Made by a program: the position numbers and the translations under genes. This document shows positions 1-5,351 of a stretch of 5,351 nt of DNA, in pieces; within the stretch, counting starts at the first letter, position 1, and each line of letters opens with the position of its first letter. Under the pieces are notes generated by a model. The model saw only the letters and a list, made by a program, of their open reading frames with translations, was not told the DNA's origin and made no database searches. The stretch comes from an uncultured Eubacteriales bacterium (GTDB taxonomy: Bacteria; Bacillota; Clostridia; UBA1381; UBA9506), in the NCBI GenBank assembly GCA_902478395.1, contig CABSKZ010000217.1, positions 1 to 5,351 of the forward strand, given 5' to 3'.

Positions 1-1
1 G

Positions 2-154
2 AATTCCTTCGGGCATACTGACAATGGCGTGATGAAGCGCCTGCAGGATAAAAATACAGTTATTTTCCGCGCTGATATCAATCGTGATGTTACGTTTTTT
101 CTGGATTATGAAAAAATCAGAAACATCACTGGAAGCAATCTATACCGAAATTAA
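2..154 (+). CDS. comEC: C-terminal end of a ComEC-like MBL-fold protein (partial, 5' end missing)
   Basis: An open frame enters from the left edge and ends at TAA (152-154), leaving 50 residues. The fragment starts NSFGHTDNGVMKRL and continues VIFRADINRDVTFFLDYEKI. This resembles the end of the metallo-beta-lactamase-like domain that closes ComEC/Rec2: a Gly-His pair followed by a short helix, then a 'V-R-D-x-N-G-x-V-T-F' type strand pair. ComEC is the membrane channel for DNA uptake in competence, and its C-terminal domain is thought to act as a nuclease. Context supports the call, because comEC lies just upstream of holA (yqeN) in Bacillus subtilis and many other Firmicutes. The stop codon touches the holA ribosome binding site, so the two genes are probably co-transcribed. 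The membrane part is outside the window, so a stand-alone MBL-fold hydrolase is the main alternative. Confidence 0.68.
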   Translation, partial: NSFGHTDNGVMKRLQDKNTVIFRADINRDVTFFLDYEKIRNITGSNLYRN

Positions 155-166
155 GGGGGATAAATT

Positions 167-1180
167 ATGAGCGTCGATATGCTGAAGAAAATGCTCAAAA
201 GCGAGAAGCTGGAGAAAAACATTTTTTTGCTTTTTGGCGAAGAGGTATTTTTGAAGCTGCATTATAAGAACTTATTGGTAGAAGCCTGTAAGCCAAACCA
301 GATGGAGGACTTGAATACCTTTGTATTTACCGGGAAAGGCTATAAGCTATCTGAGGTGGACGAGGCGATAGAGGCACTTCCGGTGTTTGCAGATAAAAAG
401 CTGCTTCTGTTTGAAAATTCCCTCGTCTTCAAGCCCGATGGAAGGACGGGCGCCCCGGCTGAATACCGCGATTACTGGAGTGCGAGACTCAAGGATGTTC
501 CAGATTATGTGAATTTGATATTTGTTGAATCAGAAATCGACAAGCGGAGCGCTCTGTATAAATATATTGATAAAAATGGCATCAGCGCGGATTTTGCTTA
601 TTTAAATGAAAATGAAATGATTCGCTGGACGGTTGGTCTGTTTCAGACCATGGGGAAACAAATTGGACCGCACGACGCCAAATATCTCGTGGAAATCTGC
701 GACGACGGGATGATGGCAGTCAAGCGGGAGGCGGAGAAGCTGTCTGCCTATACACAGGACAGGGCAGAAGTTATGCGGAAAGATATTGAGGCGGTTGTAA
801 CGCCTTCGGTGGAAAACCGTGTATTTGACATGATAGATGCCCTAATTGCGAAAAACATAGATCTTGCTTTATGTAAACTGAATGACCTCTTTCTTCTTAA
901 GGAGGATGCCAACCGCATATTAGGTGCGGTTATCTATCATGTGGATAAACTGGTGAATACCAAGCTTATGCTGGAAAAAGGTGCGGATAAGTCCGCCATT
1001 ATGTCAAAACTGAAAATCGCTCCGTTTGCAGCGGGAAAGTATATGCGCGACTGTGCAAAATATTCTCTTACCGACTTGGCATGCCTGTTAAAACGCTGCG
1101 GGGAAACGGACCGACTTTTAAAATCGAATTCTATGGACAATACTATATTACTAGAAATGCTGCTGATGGACAGCGTATAA
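167..1180 (+). CDS. holA: DNA polymerase III subunit delta (clamp loader)
   Basis: This encodes 337 residues, the usual length for HolA/YqeN. Delta is the clamp-loader subunit that opens the beta sliding clamp so it can be placed on primed DNA; it acts in the cytoplasm with DnaX and delta prime. Family marks seen in order: IFLLFGEE at about 19-26 (degenerate AAA+ domain start; delta itself does not hydrolyse ATP), LPVFADKKLLL at 71-81, a middle part with VKREAEKLSAYT and the following DIEAVVTPSVENRVFDMIDAL (about residues 202-225), and a C-terminal helical collar domain ending with ETDRLLKSN at about 313-321 and a final LLEMLL helix. The start ATG at 167 has a strong Shine-Dalgarno (AAGGGGGA, 153-160) six bases upstream. 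The gene follows the comEC-like end by 12 bases, so it is probably the distal gene of that unit. No intact terminator is evident behind it. Confidence 0.93.
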   Translation: MSVDMLKKMLKSEKLEKNIFLLFGEEVFLKLHYKNLLVEACKPNQMEDLNTFVFTGKGYKLSEVDEAIEALPVFADKKLLLFENSLVFKPDGRTGAPAEYRDYWSARLKDVPDYVNLIFVESEIDKRSALYKYIDKNGISADFAYLNENEMIRWTVGLFQTMGKQIGPHDAKYLVEICDDGMMAVKREAEKLSAYTQDRAEVMRKDIEAVVTPSVENRVFDMIDALIAKNIDLALCKLNDLFLLKEDANRILGAVIYHVDKLVNTKLMLEKGADKSAIMSKLKIAPFAAGKYMRDCAKYSLTDLACLLKRCGETDRLLKSNSMDNTILLEMLLMDSV

Positions 1181-1244
1181 GCGTGAAAAACAGCAGTATA
1201 TTTTCAATCTTCTACCAATTAATAAAAAATTCATAAATAAACAC

Positions 1245-1273
1245 TTGACAACGGATGGAAAAAGTGCTATTTT
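1245..1273 (+). promoter_or_regulatory. Sigma-A type promoter of the hrcA-grpE-dnaK-dnaJ operon
   Basis: A perfect -35 box TTGACA (1245-1250) is followed after 17 bases by TATTTT (1268-1273), a 4/6 match to TATAAT. The DNA before the -35 (about 1217-1243) is almost all A and T and could serve as an UP element. Transcription should start near 1280, which places the CIRCE element at the very start of the transcript, as in other HrcA-controlled operons. The -10 assignment is the less certain half; TATATT at 1274-1279 looks better as a box but lies 23 bases from the -35, which is too far. Confidence 0.75.
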
Positions 1274-1277
1274 TATA

Positions 1278-1304
1278 TTAGCACTCGAGGGGGAAGAGTG
1301 CTAA
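1278..1304 (+). promoter_or_regulatory. CIRCE operator (HrcA binding site)
   Basis: TTAGCACTC (1278-1286), a 9-base spacer (1287-1295) and GAGTGCTAA (1296-1304) match the CIRCE consensus TTAGCACTC-N9-GAGTGCTAA at all 18 arm positions. HrcA, the product of the first gene of the operon, binds this inverted repeat and blocks transcription. Here it covers the predicted start site and ends six bases before the hrcA Shine-Dalgarno, so in the mRNA it would also form a 9-bp stem at the 5' end. It is the only full CIRCE in the window. Confidence 0.98.
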
Positions 1305-1309
1305 CAACG

Positions 1310-1316
1310 AGGTGAG
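1310..1316 (+). promoter_or_regulatory. Ribosome binding site that sets the hrcA start
   Basis: AGGTGAG (1310-1316) complements the 3' end of 16S rRNA and stands four to five bases before ATG at 1321. An in-frame GTG at 1312 lies inside this motif, so it cannot be the start that this site serves. This decides for MDIGERKRK as the HrcA N-terminus. Confidence 0.85.
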
Positions 1317-1320
1317 AATT

Positions 1321-2424
1321 ATGGATATTGGGGAAAGAAAACGGAAAATACTCCATTCAATCATAACCGAATACATCGCAAACGCAGAGCCGGTGGGTTC
1401 CCGCCACATCGCAAAAAATCTGGATTTGGGCCTTTCGAGCGCTACAATACGCAATGAAATGGCGGATCTTGAGGATATGGGATACCTTGAACAGCCGCAT
1501 ACCTCGGCGGGGCGTGTTCCGTCTGACAAGGGGTATCGTTTCTACGTAAACGAGTTGATGAGCAATTATGAGCTGACCCTCAAGGACTTGACAATGTTGA
1601 AATCCCTATTGGAAATCAGGGTTGGCCAGCTTGACAAAATCATTAAAAGCGCATCGGTCATTCTATCTAGAATAACCAATTACACGGCAGTTCTGACTAC
1701 GCCGGAAATGAAACAGGGTGCGATAAAAACGATTGAACTGGTTCCGATTGACCGTACCTCCATGCTGATTATTTTGGTGACAAACGAGGGCGTGATGCGC
1801 AATAAGCGTGTTATGATACCGGATAATGTAGACTCCGGTTTTATTTATCGGTTTTCAAATGTTTTGAAAGAAAAACTGTCCGGAATGCTGTTGGAGGAAA
1901 TTAATATCACAAAAATCAATGAAATCAAGCAGGCGATGGAAACAAACTTTGAAATGTTGTTTCCCGTTCTGGATTTTATTACAGAAATTGTTGATGATGT
2001 GCGCCAGGAAACAGAGGTTTACATGAGCGGTGCGACAAATATTTTCAATTTTCCAGAATACAGCGATTTGGATAAGGCCAGAGAATTTTTGGAATTTCTC
2101 GACGATAAACAGTCGATTGCCGAGGCGTTAAAAGACACTGACACAGGCGCACAAACGGCGCATGAAGAGCCGCAGGAAGCCAGTGAAGGCATAGAAAAGA
2201 ATAATCATGTCGAAATCCGGATTGGGAGTGAAAACTCTCTGGATATTATGCGCAATTCCAGCATTATTACAGCAAATTACTATATTGGCGACAAGGTGAT
2301 GGGCAAACTGGGCATTATTGGCCCGACAAGAATGGATTATTCTAAAACAGTGGCAAAAATTGAACAGATTTCAACACATTTAAATAAACTTTTGTATGAA
2401 CTTTACTATGACGATAGGGAGTGA
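1321..2424 (+). CDS. hrcA: Heat-inducible transcription repressor HrcA
   Basis: This encodes 367 residues, a little longer than the roughly 340-350 typical of the family. HrcA represses class I heat-shock operons by binding CIRCE as a dimer and depends on GroEL to stay folded, so chaperonin overload releases repression. Residues 1-76 form the winged-helix DNA-binding domain: EPVGSRHIAK at 23-32, the recognition helix around SSATIRNEMADLE (39-51), then GYLEQPHTSAGRVPSDKGYRFYV (54-76), which is highly typical. The middle is the GAF-like effector/dimerisation domain, and the conserved end reads VEIRIGSEN (297-305), SSIITANYY and GIIGPTRMDYSKTV. Residues about 271-295 form an acidic, polar stretch (EEPQEASEGIEKNN) that looks like an insertion in a surface loop. 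The ATG at 1321 is chosen from the ribosome binding site. As first gene behind the CIRCE element, it is autoregulated. Confidence 0.97.
   Translation: MDIGERKRKILHSIITEYIANAEPVGSRHIAKNLDLGLSSATIRNEMADLEDMGYLEQPHTSAGRVPSDKGYRFYVNELMSNYELTLKDLTMLKSLLEIRVGQLDKIIKSASVILSRITNYTAVLTTPEMKQGAIKTIELVPIDRTSMLIILVTNEGVMRNKRVMIPDNVDSGFIYRFSNVLKEKLSGMLLEEINITKINEIKQAMETNFEMLFPVLDFITEIVDDVRQETEVYMSGATNIFNFPEYSDLDKAREFLEFLDDKQSIAEALKDTDTGAQTAHEEPQEASEGIEKNNHVEIRIGSENSLDIMRNSSIITANYYIGDKVMGKLGIIGPTRMDYSKTVAKIEQISTHLNKLLYELYYDDRE
2416..2421 (+). promoter_or_regulatory. Ribosome binding site for grpE within the hrcA end
   Basis: AGGGAG (2416-2421) lies eight bases before ATG 2430. It sits inside the last codons of hrcA, so ribosomes finishing hrcA pass directly over it and translation is probably coupled. 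The alternative GTG at 2421, whose last two bases begin the hrcA TGA stop, overlaps this motif and has no other Shine-Dalgarno upstream, so it is less likely. Confidence 0.65.
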
Positions 2425-2429
2425 GCGGG

Positions 2430-2993
2430 ATGAGCAAGGAAAACAAACAGGAGAAAAAGACGCCGGAGAATCAGCAGGAGGAAACCAAAGAAGAGTCTAA
2501 AACCGCTGAGATGGAAGACAGGCAGATGGAAGCGTCGGAAAAGGAGGCTTCGCCTGCACCAAATGATGAATTGCAGAAAAAGTATGACGAGTTGTATAAT
2601 AAATATTTACGGACTCTGGCGGAATATGATAATTATAAGAAACGGACGCAGAAGGAAAAAGATGAGCTATATGCTTATGCGGTTGCGGACACTGTTGGAA
2701 AGCTGCTTCCGGTTGTTGATAACCTAGAGCGTGCGGTAGACACGGCAGAGGAGAAGTCTCCATTTGTAGAAGGCGTAAAAATGATTCTCAAGCAGCTGTT
2801 TGAAATTTTCGAAAAAATGGATATTTCCGAAATAGAAGCGGTTGACAAAGAATTTGACCCCAACCTGCATAATGCGGTGATGCATGTGGAGGATGAAAGT
2901 GCGGCTCAAAATATCGTGGTGGAGCAATTTATGAAGGGGTATAAGCATAAGGATAAAGTAATCCGTCATTCCATGGTAAAAGTGGCAAATTAG
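2430..2993 (+). CDS. grpE: Nucleotide exchange factor GrpE
   Basis: This encodes 187 residues, a normal length for GrpE. The protein is a dimer that releases ADP from DnaK so that a new ATP can bind and the client be discharged. Residues 1-47 are a highly charged, Glu/Lys/Gln-rich and probably disordered tail. Residues about 47-85 form the long coiled-coil helix with the family pattern YLRTLAEYDNYKKRTQKE (59-76). LLPVVDNLERA (92-102) starts the four-helix bundle, and the C-terminal beta domain that contacts DnaK carries FDPNLHNAV (142-150) and GYKHKDKVIRHSMVKVAN (170-187). The family more often has Pro-Ala where this one has His-Ser (180-181); I believe this variant is common in Clostridia. 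The start is five bases past the hrcA stop. A GTG nine bases upstream would add only three residues. Confidence 0.97.
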   Translation: MSKENKQEKKTPENQQEETKEESKTAEMEDRQMEASEKEASPAPNDELQKKYDELYNKYLRTLAEYDNYKKRTQKEKDELYAYAVADTVGKLLPVVDNLERAVDTAEEKSPFVEGVKMILKQLFEIFEKMDISEIEAVDKEFDPNLHNAVMHVEDESAAQNIVVEQFMKGYKHKDKVIRHSMVKVAN

Positions 2994-3015
2994 GCAAGCA
3001 AGCTTTGTTTTGCCT
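2992..3015 (+). other. Small RNA hairpin at the grpE stop codon
   Basis: AGGCAA (2992-2997) pairs with TTGCCT (3010-3015), and the inner CAA (2999-3001) can pair with TTG (3005-3007) around a three-base loop, with G2998 and T3008-3009 left as a small internal bulge. The structure begins inside the TAG stop of grpE. The following bases (TTCATATAAATT) are AT-rich but not a T-run, so it is a poor intrinsic terminator. It may instead be a weak attenuator or a processing or protection signal between grpE and dnaK. Function is inferred only. Confidence 0.4.
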
Positions 3016-3073
3016 TTCATATAAATTTATATTTCGTAAAATTATTGTTTCAATTATATAGGAGGAATGCGTT

Positions 3074-4912
3074 ATGGCAAAAATCATTGGTATTGACTTA
3101 GGAACAACAAATTCATGTGTAGCGGTTATGGAAGGCGGAGAAGCCACCGTTATACCAAACGCAGAAGGCGCGAGAACCACTCCTTCCGTCGTAGCGTTTA
3201 CAAAGGATGGAGAACGCCTGGTTGGACAGGTTGCCAAACGGCAGGCGATTACCAACCCGGATAAAACCATCATCTCTATTAAAAGAGAGATGGGCAGCAA
3301 CCACAAAGAAAAAATAGACGGCAAAGAATACTCTCCACAGGAAATTTCCGCAATGATTCTGCAAAAACTGAAAGCGGATGCGGAAGCTTATCTTGGCGAG
3401 CCGGTATCCCATGCTGTTATCACAGTTCCGGCTTACTTTAACGATTCCCAGCGGCAGGCGACAAAGGACGCAGGTAAAATCGCGGGCTTGGAAGTACAGA
3501 GAATCATCAATGAGCCGACTGCTGCAGCGCTGGCCTATGGTATGGATAAAGAAGGCGACCAGAAAATTATGGTCTATGACCTTGGCGGCGGAACCTTCGA
3601 CGTATCTATTCTCGAATTGGGCGACGGCATCTTCGAAGTTCTGGCAACCAGCGGTAACAACCGCTTGGGAGGCGATGACTTTGACGAAAGAATCATCAAC
3701 TATCTCGCTGAAGAATTCAAAAAGGAAAATGGTATTGATTTAAAGGCGGATAAGATGGCGCTTCAGCGTTTGAAGGAAGCAGCTGAAAAAGCAAAAATTG
3801 AGCTTTCCAGCGTAACAACATCCAATATCAATCTTCCGTTTATTACCGCCGACGCTTCTGGGCCGAAGCATCTTGATATGACGCTTACCCGGGCTAAATT
3901 TGACGAGTTGACGCACGATTTGGTTGAAGCAACAATGGAACCAACCAGAAAGGCACTTGCAGACGCAGGGCTTTCTGCTGGCGATATCGATAAAATCCTG
4001 TTGGTTGGTGGTTCTTCAAGAATCCCGGCAGTACAGGAAGCGGTTAAGAAAATTACCGGAAAAGAGCCGCATAAAGGGATTAATCCAGATGAATGTGTCG
4101 CTGTCGGCGCTGCGATTCAGGCGGGGGTTCTGGCTGGTGACGTCAGTGGTATCGTTCTTTTGGACGTTACGCCTTTGTCTCTTGGATTGGAAACTCTGGG
4201 CGGCGTATTCACCAAGTTGATTGACAGAAATACCACAATTCCGACAAAGAAATCTCAGGTATTCTCTACGGCGGCTGACGGCCAGACAAGCGTGGAAATC
4301 CATGTGCTGCAGGGCGAGCGCGAAATGGCGGCGTATAATAAGACGCTTGGCAAATTCCACCTCGACGGAATCCCATCCGCGCCGCGCGGCGTGCCGCAGA
4401 TTGAAGTTACCTTCGATATTGATGCAAACGGTATCGTTCACGTATCTGCAAAGGATTTAGGCACAGGAAACGAACAGAAAATTACAATTACTGCAAATAC
4501 CAATCTTTCTGATGAAGAAATAGATAAGGCGGTTAAGGAAGCGGAAAAATTCGCGGAAGAGGATAAGAAAAAGAAAGAAGAGATTGAAATCCGCAATAAC
4601 GCAGATACGCTGATCTATCAAAGTGAAAAATCACTGAAAGATTTAGGCGACAAGGTAGACGCGGCTGATAAAACGGCGGTTGAAGCTGAAATTGAAAAGG
4701 TTAAGGAAGCGCTGAAAGGGACGGATAACGATAAAATCAAACAGGCGACGGAAGAATTATCGAAGAAGTTCTATGAAGTAAGCGCGAAGGTTTACCAGCA
4801 GGCACAGCCGCAGGACGGACAGCCTGCTCCGGATGCTGCTCCGCAGGGCGGCGCGGCCGGAGATGACAATGTAGTCGATACCGATTATGAAGTTGTGGAC
4901 GACGATAAATAA
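3074..4912 (+). CDS. dnaK: Molecular chaperone DnaK (Hsp70)
   Basis: This encodes 612 residues, full length for a Gram-positive DnaK. It is the cytoplasmic ATP-driven chaperone that binds exposed hydrophobic segments. The three Hsp70 signatures are present: IDLGTTNS (7-14, phosphate loop), VYDLGGGTFDVS (167-178) and ILLVGGSSRIPAVQE (308-322). INEPTAAALAYG lies at about 145-156. The interdomain linker VLLD (361-364) leads into DVTPLSLG, followed by the beta substrate-binding domain (to about 480), a helical lid and a Gln/Pro/Ala/Gly-rich tail from 575 ending DTDYEVVDDDK. The ATPase domain goes straight from IKREMGSNHKEKIDGKEYSP to QEISAMIL and lacks the segment of over 20 residues that E. coli DnaK has there, a known Gram-positive trait. 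A canonical AGGAGG (3060-3065) lies eight bases before the ATG. It is the third gene of the operon and probably the most strongly expressed. Confidence 0.99.
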   Translation: MAKIIGIDLGTTNSCVAVMEGGEATVIPNAEGARTTPSVVAFTKDGERLVGQVAKRQAITNPDKTIISIKREMGSNHKEKIDGKEYSPQEISAMILQKLKADAEAYLGEPVSHAVITVPAYFNDSQRQATKDAGKIAGLEVQRIINEPTAAALAYGMDKEGDQKIMVYDLGGGTFDVSILELGDGIFEVLATSGNNRLGGDDFDERIINYLAEEFKKENGIDLKADKMALQRLKEAAEKAKIELSSVTTSNINLPFITADASGPKHLDMTLTRAKFDELTHDLVEATMEPTRKALADAGLSAGDIDKILLVGGSSRIPAVQEAVKKITGKEPHKGINPDECVAVGAAIQAGVLAGDVSGIVLLDVTPLSLGLETLGGVFTKLIDRNTTIPTKKSQVFSTAADGQTSVEIHVLQGEREMAAYNKTLGKFHLDGIPSAPRGVPQIEVTFDIDANGIVHVSAKDLGTGNEQKITITANTNLSDEEIDKAVKEAEKFAEEDKKKKEEIEIRNNADTLIYQSEKSLKDLGDKVDAADKTAVEAEIEKVKEALKGTDNDKIKQATEELSKKFYEVSAKVYQQAQPQDGQPAPDAAPQGGAAGDDNVVDTDYEVVDDDK

Positions 4913-4922
4913 AATGGAATAA

Positions 4923-4970
4923 GCGGCAACAACCCACAGCGGGAATTTTCCTGTTGTGGGTTTGTGCCGC
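4923..4970 (+). other. Strong RNA hairpin between dnaK and dnaJ
   Basis: Two 16-base arms face each other: GCGGCA (4923-4928) pairs with TGCCGC (4965-4970), and AACCCACA (4931-4938) pairs with TGTGGGTT (4955-4962), separated by a 2x2 internal loop (AC opposite TG). The apical loop is 4939-4954. The hairpin begins 10 bases after the dnaK stop. The bases behind it (AGAAATCTTG) contain no U-run, so full intrinsic termination is unlikely. Partial termination, or protection of the upstream dnaK message from 3' exonucleases, fits the position and the usual excess of DnaK over DnaJ. The structure is seen directly; its role is inferred. Confidence 0.7.
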
Positions 4971-5009
4971 AGAAATCTTGATGTATAACCATGAAGTGGG
5001 GTGAGGCAG

Positions 5010-5351
5010 ATGGCAGAAAAAAGAGATTATTATGAAGTACTTGGGGTAAGCAAGGGCGCGAGCGATGACGAGTTGAAAAAGGCGTATCGAAAATTGGCGA
5101 AAAAATATCACCCCGATTTGAATCCGGATGACAAAGAGGCAGAGGCGAAATTCAAAGAGGTCAATGAAGCCTACGGCATCTTGTCCGACCCGGAAAAGAG
5201 GCAGCGTTACGACCAGTTCGGCCATGCCGGGGTTGACCCGAACTTCGGCGGCGGAGGCGGATATGGCGGCGCCGGTGGGTTCGGTGGATTCGACGGGTTT
5301 GATTTTGGAGATATATTTGACGGAATTTTTGGCGGTGGGTTTGGAGGCGGG
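5010..5351 (+). CDS. dnaJ: Molecular chaperone DnaJ (Hsp40), N-terminal part, cut by the window edge
   Basis: The 114 codons to the right edge stay open without a stop. DnaJ brings clients to DnaK and triggers its ATP hydrolysis. Residues 5-71 are the J domain: RDYYEVLGVSKGASDDELKK, a basic helix II (KKAYRKLAKKY), the essential HPD triad at 34-36, helix III (AEAKFKEVNEAYGILSD) and the closing PEKRQRYDQFG. From about residue 77 a Gly/Phe-rich linker begins, with DIF at 101-103, a motif type involved in client handling in DnaJ. The zinc-finger and C-terminal domains would lie outside the window. The ATG at 5010 is preceded by GGGGTGA (4998-5004) at five bases; the nearby ATGs at 4981 and 4991 are out of frame. 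The 97-base gap from dnaK holds the hairpin. A type II or III Hsp40 is possible in principle, but gene order favours DnaJ. Confidence 0.96.
   Translation, partial: MAEKRDYYEVLGVSKGASDDELKKAYRKLAKKYHPDLNPDDKEAEAKFKEVNEAYGILSDPEKRQRYDQFGHAGVDPNFGGGGGYGGAGGFGGFDGFDFGDIFDGIFGGGFGGG

Noticed and set aside
1..6. GAATTC at the exact left edge as a sign of a cloning junction
   Set aside because: Two more GAATTC sites lie at 1126-1131 and 3713-3718, and the comEC-like frame continues through the edge with normal context. It may reflect how the sequence was obtained but says nothing about biology.
1156..1196. CTGCTG and CAGCAG near the end of holA as a terminator stem
   Set aside because: The six-base arms are separated by a loop of more than 25 bases and no T-run follows directly.
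1312..1320. GTG at 1312 as the hrcA start, adding Met-Arg-Ile
   Set aside because: It lies inside the Shine-Dalgarno AGGTGAG that serves ATG 1321, and the homologous N-terminus fits MDIGERKRK.
3019..3042. Internal promoter before dnaK with TAAAAT (3037-3042) as -10
   Set aside because: The -10 matches 5/6, but the only -35 at a correct distance is CTTTCA (3014-3019), 3/6. In AT-rich DNA this is not sufficient.
3067..3096. Out-of-frame ATG at 3067 just before dnaK
   Set aside because: It overlaps the end of the ribosome binding site, leaves no proper spacing and stops after nine codons. The dnaK ATG at 3074 has ideal spacing.
2497..3412. Overlapping minus-strand frames opposite grpE and the dnaK start
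   Set aside because: All lie opposite well-identified genes, lack ribosome binding sites and have compositions expected from reading a coding strand backwards.
4737..5225. 162-codon open frame on the minus strand across the dnaK end and dnaJ start
   Set aside because: It mirrors two strongly conserved + strand genes and the hairpin, resembles no protein I know, and has low-complexity Arg/Pro/His content typical of antisense frames.
5228..5351. G-rich repeated pattern at the right end as a DNA repeat
   Set aside because: It is the codon pattern of the Gly/Phe-rich linker of DnaJ (GGC, GGT, GGA, TTC), not an independent repeat element.

Overview
The window is a stretch of bacterial chromosome with every gene on the + strand. 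It carries the end of a ComEC-like competence/MBL-fold gene, holA, and the HrcA-controlled heat-shock operon hrcA-grpE-dnaK-dnaJ, with dnaJ cut off by the right edge. The gene order hrcA-grpE-dnaK-dnaJ, the CIRCE operator, a DnaK lacking the extra ATPase-domain segment seen in Gram-negative DnaK, strong purine-rich ribosome binding sites and the comEC-holA neighbourhood all point to a Firmicute. The protein style (for example the GrpE ending IRHSMVKVAN) suggests class Clostridia, possibly the Ruminococcaceae/Oscillospiraceae side. That finer placement is an impression, not something proven here.

Layout. Positions 2-154 encode the last 50 residues of a protein resembling the C-terminal hydrolase domain of ComEC. 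After 12 bases comes holA (167-1180), the delta subunit of the DNA polymerase III clamp loader. The 140-base gap 1181-1320 has no clear terminator. It holds an AT-rich tract, a sigma-A type promoter (TTGACA at 1245-1250, TATTTT at 1268-1273) and a perfect 27-bp CIRCE element (1278-1304). Next are hrcA (1321-2424), grpE (2430-2993), dnaK (3074-4912) and the first 114 codons of dnaJ (5010 to the edge). An RNA hairpin lies in the grpE-dnaK gap (2992-3015) and a much stronger one in the dnaK-dnaJ gap (4923-4970). Neither is followed by a U-run.

How it works together. HrcA binds CIRCE and represses its own operon; when misfolded proteins occupy the GroEL chaperonin, HrcA loses activity and the operon is induced. 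The products form the DnaK machine: DnaJ delivers clients and stimulates ATP hydrolysis, DnaK holds the client, and GrpE exchanges the nucleotide. The hairpins probably tune the relative amounts of the cistrons. holA and the comEC-like gene belong to a separate upstream unit for DNA replication and DNA uptake.

This is mostly a conserved, well-understood region and I see no new biological system in it. The points worth a second look are regulatory: an additional CIRCE-like half-site overlapping the -10 box, the large hairpin before dnaJ, an acidic insertion in HrcA, and the direct holA-hrcA junction without the rpsT, lepA and hemW genes that lie between them in Bacillus subtilis.
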